DNA from: Saprospirales bacterium
GTDB taxonomy: Bacteria; Bacteroidota; Bacteroidia; Chitinophagales; Saprospiraceae
Assembly: GCA_016719895.1 (NCBI GenBank)
Contig: JADJYG010000026.1
Span: forward strand, 1 to 64,000
Length of the DNA: 64,000 nucleotides
Reading direction: 5' to 3'
The notes under the pieces were generated by a model. That model made no database searches. It saw only the letters and a list, made by a program, of their open reading frames with translations, and had not been told where the DNA came from. Below are positions 42,425 through 50,952 of the stretch, in pieces (within the stretch, counting starts at the first letter, position 1; the number at the start of each line of letters is the position of its first letter). Both the position numbers and the translations under genes were made by a program.

Positions 42425-44472
42425 TTATTGCTTTACAAAAGTATGGAACCAGACTTGCCGGTCGCCGGTCAGGCGGAGCAGGTAGATGCCTGGCGGTAGT
42501 TGGTGGACCGGGATTTCGAGGCCGGGTGATCCGGCCGGGCATTTACCCTGGCGCTGGCAGCGGCCGGCGGTGTCGTAAATGCCCCAATCCATATCGGTTG
42601 CCGGCGGCGATGCAGTCCAGGCGAGTTGTATCTGCACAAAAGCGGGCGAAGGGAAAACCCGGAAAGGGGTATTCAGGTGAAATTCAACCCGGCGAACGGC
42701 GCTGAAGGCCGGCTGGCCATCGTAGTCTACCTGCCGGAGGCGGTAATAGTTGGCGCCGGTTAAGGGCGCATTATCCCAGAAATCGTAATTCCGGATGGTT
42801 CGCGACGTACCGGCGCCGCTGAGGCGTCCGATTTCTTCGTAACCAACACCGTCGGCGCTGCGCTCCACGGCAAAATAGTGGTTGTTGGTTTCGGAAGCGG
42901 TCGACCATTGCAGCAGGGCCTGGCGTTGAATGGCGCGGGCCTGGAAATCGCGGAGCTCGACGGGCAGGTTCGTGCCCGATCCAACGGCAAAGGGAGATAA
43001 GGCGGTGAAGCCGCTGCGGCTGCGGGTATACGGGTTCGACCCCGAAGCGGCGCCGGGCGCGTCTCCGTTCCAGCCAGCGCCCGTGTGGCGCGAACAACCG
43101 CAAGGTGGCTGGTGTTCCAGGTGGGGGTGGTCGCTGCCTCGGCGACAGTTTCCTCCACAAACCGATCCACCACGCGGTTGGAAAGGCGGCCTGTGTACCG
43201 TTCAGCAGAACATCGTCCGTAACCCGGACGGAGAAGATATCGCTGGCGCCGGCATTCGGTCAATATTGCAGGATTGAGGTGCTGTTTCCGACGGATAGTT
43301 TACGGGCGTCGCCTCGCCGTCTGAAAAACGCGCCGGTGTTATTAGTCCCGGGGGAAGCGGAAGAGCCGCCAGGGGGCGCGCCGGGTTGACGGTCATATTG
43401 AACGTTGAGCAAAGCATGATACCATTCACCAAATCCAGGGTGCCGTTGGCACTGGTGTTTCCTTCCAGATTTTTTTGCCCACCGCCGGATATCGTAATAT
43501 TATGATAAGAAAAACTCTCTTCCACGATTTGCGTACTGGCGCCGGCATAGTCCACCGTGGAGCCGGTAAGGAAGCTAAAAGTATTCAATGATACCGACAA
43601 GCTGGCAAAAACCACCGCGGATATACTTCCGGTGACCTGAAGCAAGCCGCCGTTCTGAACAGGCGGGGGCGCCGGGGGGGGGGCCGCCCCGGCCCGGGGG
43701 GGGGGCGAGCGCGCCCCAAAAGGGGGGGGGGGGGGGGGGGGAGGACAAAATGTTGCCGCCGGGGGGGGGCTGTGGTCGCATACAGATCTCTGCCCACGTC
43801 CAGGGTGCCGTTAATGGTGAACGTACCGTCGGCCCAGGAGCTGTTTGTGCCGTCGATGCCGTCGATCGATACGTCGCTGCTGGTAACGGTTACCGTCTTG
43901 CCAGTATTAATAGTTACGTTGAATGATTTTGCCGTTGTGCCGATACCATTGTAGTAAAAAGCTGCGGTTGAAGCCCAGCTGAGGGTGATATCTATATCTA
44001 TGGTCAGGTTCGTAACCAGGGAGACGCCGGCATCGTCGTGGTCTTTTCTTAACCGGGAGAGTTGCACCGTGCCGTTACCGGAAAACAAACAAGACGGCCC
44101 GTTGACGTCGATGCTCATCCCGTTGTCGGGGCCTCCTAATGTGCCATCGACGTTCAGATCGGTTCCGTATACATTAATGTAGCGGTTTGTACTGGAAGAG
44201 GTTGAAGATAACAGGGTGCCATCTACCGTCAGGTTATGCACGTCGTAATTGCCTACGCTATTTATAGTTACCGTATGGCCGCTTTGCACCACAATATTAA
44301 TTGCCGGATCATCCGGAATGCTGCCTGGCGCCGTTCCTGCACCGCCTGGATCGGTATTCCAATTAGACAAGGTTTCCCAGTTGCCGGTGCCTTGGGAATA
44401 ATAGGTTTGGGCGGGAAGACCCGGTAAAGAACAGACCAGAGCGAAAAAGAGCGCTATGTAAATCAACTTCAT
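42425..44472 (-). pseudogene. T9SS-sorted surface protein, frameshifted (probably sequencing error)
   Basis: The N-terminal part (44472 to about 43775) starts MKLIYIALFFALVCSLPGL, a signal peptide, then a beta-solenoid-like region (GNWETLSNWNTDPGG; repeated NVDGTL, INGTLDVG). A middle part continues in another frame (about 43645-43390). The C-terminal part in a third frame (about 43050 to 42425) contains LPVELRDFQARA, ASETNNHYFAVERSADG and a type-A sorting domain ending HTFVKQ. Breaks coincide with G-homopolymer runs at 43665-43770 and further errors near 43060-43400, so the true gene is likely intact. Confidence 0.7.
43665..43772. other. G-homopolymer block, likely sequencing or assembly artefact
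   Basis: Runs of 9 to 20 G interrupted by short GC-rich bits occupy the middle of the T9SS gene. Nothing upstream or downstream resembles it, and it destroys the reading frame. The pattern is typical of low-quality poly-G calls. Confidence 0.7.
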
Positions 44473-44534
44473 AAACCAACGTTTTGTGTGGTATAATATC
44501 CGGTTTTTAATGAAAGCGGGTTGCTGCCAACCCA

Positions 44535-44542
44535 CAAAATTA
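44535..44542 (-). promoter_or_regulatory. -7 box for frameshifted T9SS gene
   Basis: TAATTTTG followed by TGGG on the minus strand is an exact match about 63 bp before the ATG at 44472. Confidence 0.55.
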
Positions 44543-44688
44543 CCGACGGGTGTCAAGCTCCAGGAGCGCATAAAGTTTCAGATAATAAGCCACGCGCCAT
44601 ATTTTTTGTAAAAACTTCAGCTGCCAAACGGTGAAAAATTGCTGAAATGGAGCAATTTTTACCGGTCAATTTCCAAGTCCGGTACAAC

Positions 44689-45420
44689 ATGACCATACGC
44701 AAAAACCTCTGCTTGCCCTTATTTTTCCTGGCCATTCGCCTCATTGCCCAGGTTGCCCCTTCCGGAAAATACGTGGAAGTGGGAATGGGGCTGGCTGCCA
44801 CGAACTATTCCGGCGACATTGCCGAGGCGCACGTCGAATTTGCCCAGGCCAATCTGGGCGGCAATCTGTTTGTCCGTTACCAGTTATTGCCGTTCGTCCT
44901 CCTGCGCGGGCAGTTGTTTGCCGGGAAGATTGCCGGCGACGACCGGAATTCCCCAACGCATACCGGGCGGAATTTCCGGTTTTCAACCTTTCTCCTGGAG
45001 CCCTCCGGGTTGCTCGAATTTGCCTTGGGCACCTACCAGTTTGATCCACCCTCCGGCCGCGGCAGCATTTTTTTCGCTCCTTATCTGTTTGCCGGCCTGG
45101 GCGCCTTGTTTAGCCGGGCCAGGGTGGAATACTACGGCGATCCGGCCCGGCGCGATTATTTCGTGCGCACCCCCATCCCGGAAGCCGGCAAGGAACGGCA
45201 CACCTTGCTGGTCACGCCCTTTGGGGGAGGGCTCCGGGCGATTTTCAACGAGCGCCTGGCATTCGCACTGGAGGCCAACGCCCGGCCGGCACATTCGGAT
45301 ATTTTGGACGGCGTGAGCCAAAACGCCAACCCCGCCGAAGGCGACTGGTTTTACACCCTGGGACTGAGCTGTGCGTATATCCTGAACGGCCCCTTTGCGG
45401 TCAGGTCGCGCAAATTATAG
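44689..45420 (+). CDS. DUF6089-type outer-membrane beta-barrel protein
   Basis: About 243 residues from ATG 44689, with a signal peptide (ending near AQVAP). The pattern YVEVGMGLAATNYSGDIAE, then RNFRFSTFLLEPSGLLEFALG, matches the Bacteroidota DUF6089 family of small outer-membrane barrels. Alternating strands and a terminal aromatic/hydrophobic strand are visible. Function is unknown; some members sit near gliding or secretion genes. An upstream in-frame ATG at 44647 would bury the signal peptide. Confidence 0.85.
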   Translation: MTIRKNLCLPLFFLAIRLIAQVAPSGKYVEVGMGLAATNYSGDIAEAHVEFAQANLGGNLFVRYQLLPFVLLRGQLFAGKIAGDDRNSPTHTGRNFRFSTFLLEPSGLLEFALGTYQFDPPSGRGSIFFAPYLFAGLGALFSRARVEYYGDPARRDYFVRTPIPEAGKERHTLLVTPFGGGLRAIFNERLAFALEANARPAHSDILDGVSQNANPAEGDWFYTLGLSCAYILNGPFAVRSRKL

Positions 45421-45430
45421 GACAGGCTCT

Positions 45431-46657
45431 TCAGGCCGGCAAAATTTTACCGGAAACAGCGCCAAACCCGACCCGTTGGCCGTCTTTTTGCGCCCATCCG
45501 CGTATACAGACGGTATCGCCATCTTCCAGAAACGTGCGCGTGGCGCCGTTTGCCAGGGGCACCGGTTTTTGCCCCCCCCAGGACAGCTCCAGCAGGGAGC
45601 CGAAGCTGCCGGGCTGCGAACCGCTGATGGTGCCGGAAGCCATCAGGTCGCCAACGCGCACGTTGCAGCCGTTTATAGTATGGTGTGCCAGTTGTTGGGC
45701 CATTGACCAGTACAGGTAGCGCGTATTGGACCGACAGACGATGGTCTCGGCAGCGTTTTCCGGTTGGATCGCCACTTCGAGCCGGATATCATAGTTGCGG
45801 GCGCCGGCGGCCCGCAGGTAATCGAGCGGCGGCGGATTTTGTTTCGGCCCTTTTACCCGGAAGGGTTTCAGGGCCTCGAGCGGCACGATCCAGGGCGAAA
45901 TGGATGAGCCGAAGTTTTTACCGAGAAACGGCCCGAGCGGTACGTATTCCCAGCGCTGGATATCCCGGGCGCTCCAGTCGTTGAACAACACCATACCGAA
46001 AATATATTCCTCGGCGCGTTCGATAGGGATGGGTTCGCCCAGGGCGCTGTTTTTCCCGATAATGAACGCCATTTCCAGCTCGAAATCCAGTTGTTTGCAA
46101 GCTGAAAAAACGGGGGTTTCCTGCCCTTTCGGCAAGACCTGGCCATGCGGGCGGCGAATAGGCGTACCATCCGGTACAATACTCGACGAGCGCCCGTGGT
46201 AGCCCACCGGTATCCAGCGCCAATTGGGCAGCAGGGGATTGTCGGGGCGAAACATTTTGCCCACATTGGTCGCATGCTCGATGCTGCTGTAAAAGTCGGT
46301 ATAGTCGCCGATATGTATGGGCAGGAGCATGCGGACAGCGCTGCGTTCGCGCAGGATACGGCCGGCATTACCGGGCGCCTGGGGCAAGCACAGCCAGTTT
46401 TGTACCTTGCGGCGAATGCGGCTGGCGACCGGTTTGCCCAGCGCAATAAAATCATTCAGGACGGGCTGTTCGAACAGTTTTCGGAAAAACCGGCGTTTTC
46501 CGAAAAGGCCCTCGTCGGCGGCAGCAGCCAGGTCGACAAGGTGGTCGCCAATGGCCATTCCGGCGCGGGGCTGCCCGTCGGCGGCAACAAAAATGCCGTA
46601 GGGGAGGTTGAAAATGGAAAAATCCGTATCGGTGGGAAGAGATAACCAGGTTTGCAT
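45431..46657 (-). CDS. fahA: Fumarylacetoacetase
   Basis: About 408 residues from ATG 46657 (MQTWLSLPTDTDFSIFNLPYG). The catalytic domain contains DYTDFYSSIEHATNVG, PVGYHGRSSS, FELEMAFIIG and VLFNDWSARDIQRWEYVPLGPF, all hallmarks of the eukaryote-type FAH used for phenylalanine/tyrosine breakdown. It hydrolyses fumarylacetoacetate to fumarate and acetoacetate using Ca or Mg. The frame runs upstream to 46840 through the divergent promoter region and was trimmed. No other tyrosine-catabolic gene is adjacent. Confidence 0.95.
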   Translation of the reverse strand: MQTWLSLPTDTDFSIFNLPYGIFVAADGQPRAGMAIGDHLVDLAAAADEGLFGKRRFFRKLFEQPVLNDFIALGKPVASRIRRKVQNWLCLPQAPGNAGRILRERSAVRMLLPIHIGDYTDFYSSIEHATNVGKMFRPDNPLLPNWRWIPVGYHGRSSSIVPDGTPIRRPHGQVLPKGQETPVFSACKQLDFELEMAFIIGKNSALGEPIPIERAEEYIFGMVLFNDWSARDIQRWEYVPLGPFLGKNFGSSISPWIVPLEALKPFRVKGPKQNPPPLDYLRAAGARNYDIRLEVAIQPENAAETIVCRSNTRYLYWSMAQQLAHHTINGCNVRVGDLMASGTISGSQPGSFGSLLELSWGGQKPVPLANGATRTFLEDGDTVCIRGWAQKDGQRVGFGAVSGKILPA

Positions 46658-46795
46658 GCGGCAAAAATCGCAATATTTATTCGGGCCCGGATGTTCTTTT
46701 TCTCCGGCTGCAGCGTGCATCGGGCCATTGGGCGCGCTACACAGGGATTTTAATTGCACAAAGGAGAGGGTGGCGTTTTTGCGTTTCAAATCGAT

Positions 46796-46803
46796 TACCT
46801 TTG
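46796..46803 (+). promoter_or_regulatory. -7 box for DUF3467 gene
   Basis: TACCTTTG followed by CAGCCC is an exact match in the 200-bp divergent gap. It places the transcript start after the upstream in-frame ATG at 46801, so the ATG at 46858 is used. Confidence 0.7.
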
Positions 46804-46857
46804 CAGCCCGCCGACCCCGATCACGCCAGCACCCGCTCACGCAATCAATCCATAATC

Positions 46858-47175
46858 ATGGCAGAAAATACCAGTCAGCAACCGGCCATCAACATTGAAA
46901 TCTCGGAAGAGATAGCAGAAGGAATTTATTCTAACCTGGCGATCATTTCGCATTCGAACGCCGAATTTGTAGTGGATTTTATCCGGCTGATGCCCAACGT
47001 GCCCAAGGCAAAAGTGAAGGCGCGTATTATCTTGACCCCACAACACGCCAAGCGCCTGTTGTTAGCCCTGAAGGATAATGTGCAGAAATATGAATTGCAA
47101 TTCGGAAAAATCGAAGAACCGGAACAGCCCCCCTTGCCTCCGATGAATTTTAACACCCCGCCGGCGCAGGCTTGA
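46858..47175 (+). CDS. DUF3467 family protein
   Basis: A 105-residue protein starting at MAENTSQQPAINIEIS. The conserved core is AEGIYSNLAIISHSNAEFVVDFIRLMP, and TPQHAKRLLLALKDNVQKYE follows. The end is Pro-rich. DUF3467 is a small, widely conserved family of unknown role; in many Bacteroidota it lies near rpoC, which is absent here. There is no signal peptide. The own promoter is one of the strongest-looking in the window. Confidence 0.92.
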   Translation: MAENTSQQPAINIEISEEIAEGIYSNLAIISHSNAEFVVDFIRLMPNVPKAKVKARIILTPQHAKRLLLALKDNVQKYELQFGKIEEPEQPPLPPMNFNTPPAQA

Positions 47176-47200
47176 CACTGCGGGCGTGTGGTGTGCAGGG

Positions 47201-47617
47201 TTATTTTTCCATAAAAAACTTTTGAGTTTGGTCGCTGTCGAAGGTCGCAGGCCGGGATTCCGGCCCGTAGCCAGCTTCTGCATCAAAGCGAAAAGAAGTA
47301 TCGCTGTTCCATTCCAGGATACCGAAGAGGGTTTTACCGGTGAGGGGGCCGGATGTAAAGCCGCTCAGGTCCAGCTCCGGCGGTTGCTTTTTACAATTGT
47401 AGCGGTATTGCATCGTCAGGGTATCGACCTGGCTGCCGAAATGGACAAACCAGAGGGCTTTTCCGTTTTCCTTAAATTCGAACGCTTGCCCCTCTTTGTT
47501 TGACCAGCGGCCCTGGATGGGCTGGCAGGTATCGCCCCCGCATCCGAACAGGGGCAGAAGCGCCCAGAAGAGAAGGGTTGCGGGGGCGGCCCGAAAGCGT
47601 GTACTGTTCTGCTGCAT
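47201..47617 (-). CDS. Small lipoprotein of unknown function
   Basis: A 138-residue protein. The signal peptide FWALLPLFGC ends in a lipobox, followed by GGDTCQPIQGRWSNKEGQAF. The mature part is beta-rich (FEFKENGKALWFVHFG; GKTLFGILEWNSDTSFRF) and resembles lipocalin-like small lipoproteins of the phylum (a DUF-type assignment is uncertain). It is convergent with the DUF3467 gene and separated from radC by 76 bp. Confidence 0.78.
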   Translation of the reverse strand: MQQNSTRFRAAPATLLFWALLPLFGCGGDTCQPIQGRWSNKEGQAFEFKENGKALWFVHFGSQVDTLTMQYRYNCKKQPPELDLSGFTSGPLTGKTLFGILEWNSDTSFRFDAEAGYGPESRPATFDSDQTQKFFMEK

Positions 47618-47693
47618 AATTGTTTTCGTTAGGCAAATTACCGGCCTCTAAGGTGGTAAAAAGTTTCTTAAACGCGAGAGTAAATAAGAAGTT

Positions 47694-48389
47694 CTACAGC
47701 ATGCCCTCGTCTGCAAAACTGTAATAGCCGCGTTCGGAAACGATCAGATGATCCAACAGGGGCAGGTCCAGAAGTTCGCCGGCTTTTCGCAGGCGGCGGG
47801 TCAGGTCGATGTCTGCCTGGCTGGGTTGCAGGCTGCCGGAGGGGTGGTTGTGCAGGGCGATGACGGCAGCGGCGCGCGCGTCGAGCGCCGTTTTAAACAA
47901 CATTTTTACGTCTACCACCGTACCAGCCATACCGCCGGTGCTGAGGCGCTCGCGGCCGGTAACTTCGTTGGCTTTGTTGAGCAGGAGCAACCAGAATTCT
48001 TCGTGGTGCAGGTCGGTCAGCAGCGGCGCCAGCGCCCGGAAGGCGTCGAGGCTGCCGCCGATACGCGGGCGTTCGCGCAGGTCGGAGAGCTGGCGCCGGC
48101 GACCCAGTTCGAGCGCGGCAGCAATCGCAATAGCTTTGGCCTCCCCCACGCCTTTGAACCGGCGCAGGTCCGCTACGGAGCGTTTTCCCAGTTCTTGCAG
48201 GTCGCCCTCTACCGACGATAAAATACCTTGCGCCAGGGCTACGGCGCTTTGCCCGACGCTGCCGGAGCCCAGCAGTATAGCCAGCAATTCGGCATCGGAA
48301 AGGGCGTGCTTGCCTTTCAACAACATTTTTTCGCGCGGACGGTCTTCTTCGGCCCAGGCAGGGATAGCGCGGTAAACAGCATCGGGCAT
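47694..48389 (-). CDS. radC: RadC family JAMM/MPN protein
   Basis: A 231-residue protein. The N-terminal helix-hairpin-helix region (LKGVGEAKA-like, read RFKGVGEAKAIAI) precedes the JAMM metalloprotease-like domain. The zinc motif HNHPSGSLQPSQAD supplies two His and the Asp, and LLDHLIVSERGYYSF follows. The family was named for DNA repair, but its biochemical role remains unsettled. It stands alone without mobile-element neighbours. Confidence 0.94.
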   Translation of the reverse strand: MPDAVYRAIPAWAEEDRPREKMLLKGKHALSDAELLAILLGSGSVGQSAVALAQGILSSVEGDLQELGKRSVADLRRFKGVGEAKAIAIAAALELGRRRQLSDLRERPRIGGSLDAFRALAPLLTDLHHEEFWLLLLNKANEVTGRERLSTGGMAGTVVDVKMLFKTALDARAAAVIALHNHPSGSLQPSQADIDLTRRLRKAGELLDLPLLDHLIVSERGYYSFADEGML

Positions 48390-48674
48390 GGTTATATTCG
48401 TATTGCAGGTTTGGAGGTAAAAAAACGGATAAACGCCAAGCGGCGCCCGGCAACGAAAATACTGGCAAATTTTAAATTGGAGTAATATCCGGCCGTTAAG
48501 TTAGCGGAGTTTAAAAATAAATTTTAATGCTAATTGTGGCAGGTTAAAATTAACATGTGTGGGAAACGTCTTATATCTTCGGCCGGGTTTTATTTTTTAT
48601 GCCTGAAAAAGGTTGATCATTTTTGATACCGCCCGACTATGTTAACCAACGTGTAAAACTTACTTAACTGTACT
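48390..48674. other. AT-rich intergenic region, no gene seen
   Basis: The 285-bp gap between radC and the PKD-barrel gene is markedly AT-rich. A one-mismatch -7 box (CATTTTTG) lies near 48618 and could drive the rightward gene. No open frame or stable hairpin stood out. Confidence 0.5.
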
Positions 48675-50873
48675 ATGAAGCCTGCGCATCTAATCAAAGG
48701 CCTGTCGGTGGCCCTGTTGTTCGTTTTTTCTTCCGGCATAGTTTTGGCACAACACCCTACGGAAACCTGCCCGGAAAGCGCCCTGCCGGTGATTACGTTC
48801 CGGCCTGTTCAGGTTCCGAACGCTCCGCCTGGGACACTATACACCAATTACTTCCAGTTTAGCGTCGATTGGGCAGGCGATGCTGCTACCTGTCATAACA
48901 ACCCCCCGTTGCCGATCCATCCGGACCAGGTCGATACGGCAAAGTGGATGTATTTCTGGAATTTTGATGATGAGACGTACAGCGGCGATACCATGCCGAT
49001 GCATGCGTTTAAAGAATCCGGTACCTATACAGTTGAGGTGGCGCTCAAGCCGATCTATTCTGACGACAAGGATCCGTTTAAGAAACCTAAAGCCACGTTT
49101 TCGATCGTAGTGCCCCCGGGGCCGGATCCGGCTAAAAAAGATACGGCATATCAAATGCTGCCGGATACCGACGCCCTCAAACTGGTTGCAAACTGGTACG
49201 CCTCCAGGCCAACGGGCAAACTCACCTTTGCCATCACGTATCGCGTGCGCTCGCAATCGGCAATCAGCGGCAAGGTATTGTTTTTACATTCAGCTGAACG
49301 CCTGGAGATTGTGGATGTCCAACGGGCGCCCAGCGAAGGCTCGCGGGAGGACGTTCCGGCGGGCCTGCGCACGCCGGAGGCCCTGAAAGGATTCTCCTGG
49401 GAATTCACCAACCTTAGGGCGGACGACGGTGAAAAAACCATTTTTATAGATGTTCAGGTGCCGGCGAATGTCTCTACCGAAATCAATGATACGTCGACGG
49501 TGCAAGCCACCGTGTTTGCTGCCATCGGGTATGACAACGGCAGCGATGCGCTGGATTCCACCGGACCGACCGTGCCGACCGATCCGGGCTCCGACGTGGT
49601 GGATATCGCCGTCACCAAAACCGCTGCTCCGCCACCCGCCAAGCAAGAGGCGCCTTTTTTCGATATCTTGTTTGGTACCTCGAAGGCAGGCGCCGATGGG
49701 GTTGCGGATTCCGAACTGGAGAATAACTTCGAGGAAGTGTATGATTTTTACCGGGAAGAAATGTCGCCGGTTGCTATTAATTACGCCTCCGATCCCAACT
49801 TTATTCTATGGCATCCGCTCATGCTCCCGCCTGGCGCCATGAATGAAACCCTGTCCTACGAGGTGCACTTTCAAAACGACGGCAGCGCTTCGGCAGATGG
49901 AGATGATTTACGCGTAACCATTGGGATCGACCCGCTCCAAAACCCGGAAGGCGTAGTGCCCGGATCATCTTACCCGGCATGCCTGGATATCCGGACGTTC
50001 CCGCACGTGATCGAGTGGTCCACAAAAAAGACATTAATCGAAGACCCGACTTGTAAGCTCAACGCCTTGGGAGATGCCCGTGCACTGGGATTTTCGGAAG
50101 GCGCCACCTGGGGGCATGTTGCCCACACCATGCAAACCAAACCCGGGTATGTTTTTAAAACAGGCGATACCATTTACGCCCAGGCAGCGGTAAAAATGGG
50201 ACTAAGTGAGGTGAAAACGGATGTGTCTAAAATCCCGGTCGGTATCCCGGCCTTTTGTTCCCAGGGCTTTTTCGGCCTGAAATTCGCCTACCACCTTGCC
50301 AACGACGAACACCGCAGCGGCTGGGGCCTCGCCCTGACCGCGCGCTACCCGCTCGGAAAGGTGAAAAACCCGGGCTTTGAGGCGCATTTGAACCATGCCA
50401 TCAACAAGAAAAATTACCCTCTGTTTTGGTGGCAGGGCGAGCTGGGATACGGCCAAACGCGGCACCGGCCGGCCATGAACGACAGCTTTTTTGTGCGCCA
50501 TATCGACGTGTCGCCGTTTGTCCTGCGGTTTATCGCCAAAAAACCGCCGCTCCGGATCGGCAGTGTCGGTATCCAGCGCGGATGGGGGCTTTCGGCAGGC
50601 TATACCGGCTCCTATTTGTTCAGCAGCCAGCGCAATGGCGCCGACGATACGAGTTTCGAAAGAATGTCTTTTACCGACCGCCTCGACCACAGCTTGAGCG
50701 TCACCGCCGATTTTCTCAACCTGATCGGCCAACCGGGCCTGTCGCTTGGGGCCGGATACCGCTGGCGCAACACGCAAATCGGCGGCCAGCGGCACTGGTA
50801 TTCCAATGCGTTCATCTACCTGCACTACACTTTCTCGTATCGCTTGCGCAAGGAGTTCGGCTGGCTGAATTAA
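48675..50873 (+). CDS. Surface protein with PKD-like domain and C-terminal barrel-like region
   Basis: A 732-residue protein with a signal peptide (ending near VLAQ). A PKD-like segment (about 90-150) shows MYFWNFDDETYSGDTMPMHAFKES. A second beta-sandwich region (about 170-510) includes ENLDV-type strands and a DUF11-like block (LSYEVHFQNDGSASADGDDLRV). The final 200 residues (from FCSQGFFGLKFAYHL) alternate aromatic strands (RWGLSAGYTG...; FIYLHYTFSYRL) and end in an aromatic strand like an outer-membrane barrel. I do not recognise this architecture. A strong hairpin separates it from the CHAT gene. Confidence 0.75.
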   Translation: MKPAHLIKGLSVALLFVFSSGIVLAQHPTETCPESALPVITFRPVQVPNAPPGTLYTNYFQFSVDWAGDAATCHNNPPLPIHPDQVDTAKWMYFWNFDDETYSGDTMPMHAFKESGTYTVEVALKPIYSDDKDPFKKPKATFSIVVPPGPDPAKKDTAYQMLPDTDALKLVANWYASRPTGKLTFAITYRVRSQSAISGKVLFLHSAERLEIVDVQRAPSEGSREDVPAGLRTPEALKGFSWEFTNLRADDGEKTIFIDVQVPANVSTEINDTSTVQATVFAAIGYDNGSDALDSTGPTVPTDPGSDVVDIAVTKTAAPPPAKQEAPFFDILFGTSKAGADGVADSELENNFEEVYDFYREEMSPVAINYASDPNFILWHPLMLPPGAMNETLSYEVHFQNDGSASADGDDLRVTIGIDPLQNPEGVVPGSSYPACLDIRTFPHVIEWSTKKTLIEDPTCKLNALGDARALGFSEGATWGHVAHTMQTKPGYVFKTGDTIYAQAAVKMGLSEVKTDVSKIPVGIPAFCSQGFFGLKFAYHLANDEHRSGWGLALTARYPLGKVKNPGFEAHLNHAINKKNYPLFWWQGELGYGQTRHRPAMNDSFFVRHIDVSPFVLRFIAKKPPLRIGSVGIQRGWGLSAGYTGSYLFSSQRNGADDTSFERMSFTDRLDHSLSVTADFLNLIGQPGLSLGAGYRWRNTQIGGQRHWYSNAFIYLHYTFSYRLRKEFGWLN

Positions 50874-50877
50874 GCCT

Positions 50878-50926
50878 CCCCACAAAGCGGCCTGCTCCTT
50901 TGAGCGGGCAGGCCGCTTTGTAGGGG
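50878..50926 (+). terminator. Strong 18-bp hairpin between surface-protein and CHAT genes
   Basis: ACAAAGCGGCCTGC (50882-50895) pairs perfectly with 50908-50921 and the stem is extended by CCCC/GGGG past one bulged A. The loop is 12 nt. There is no U tract, so it may slow RNA decay or attenuate rather than terminate. It begins 4 bp after the stop of the first gene. Confidence 0.6.
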
Positions 50927-50952
50927 CATTGCTTTCCCAAAATAAATACACT

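Noticed and set aside
43665..43772. G-quadruplex regulatory element
   Set aside because: The G-runs disrupt a coding frame and come with other indels; an artefact explains them better.
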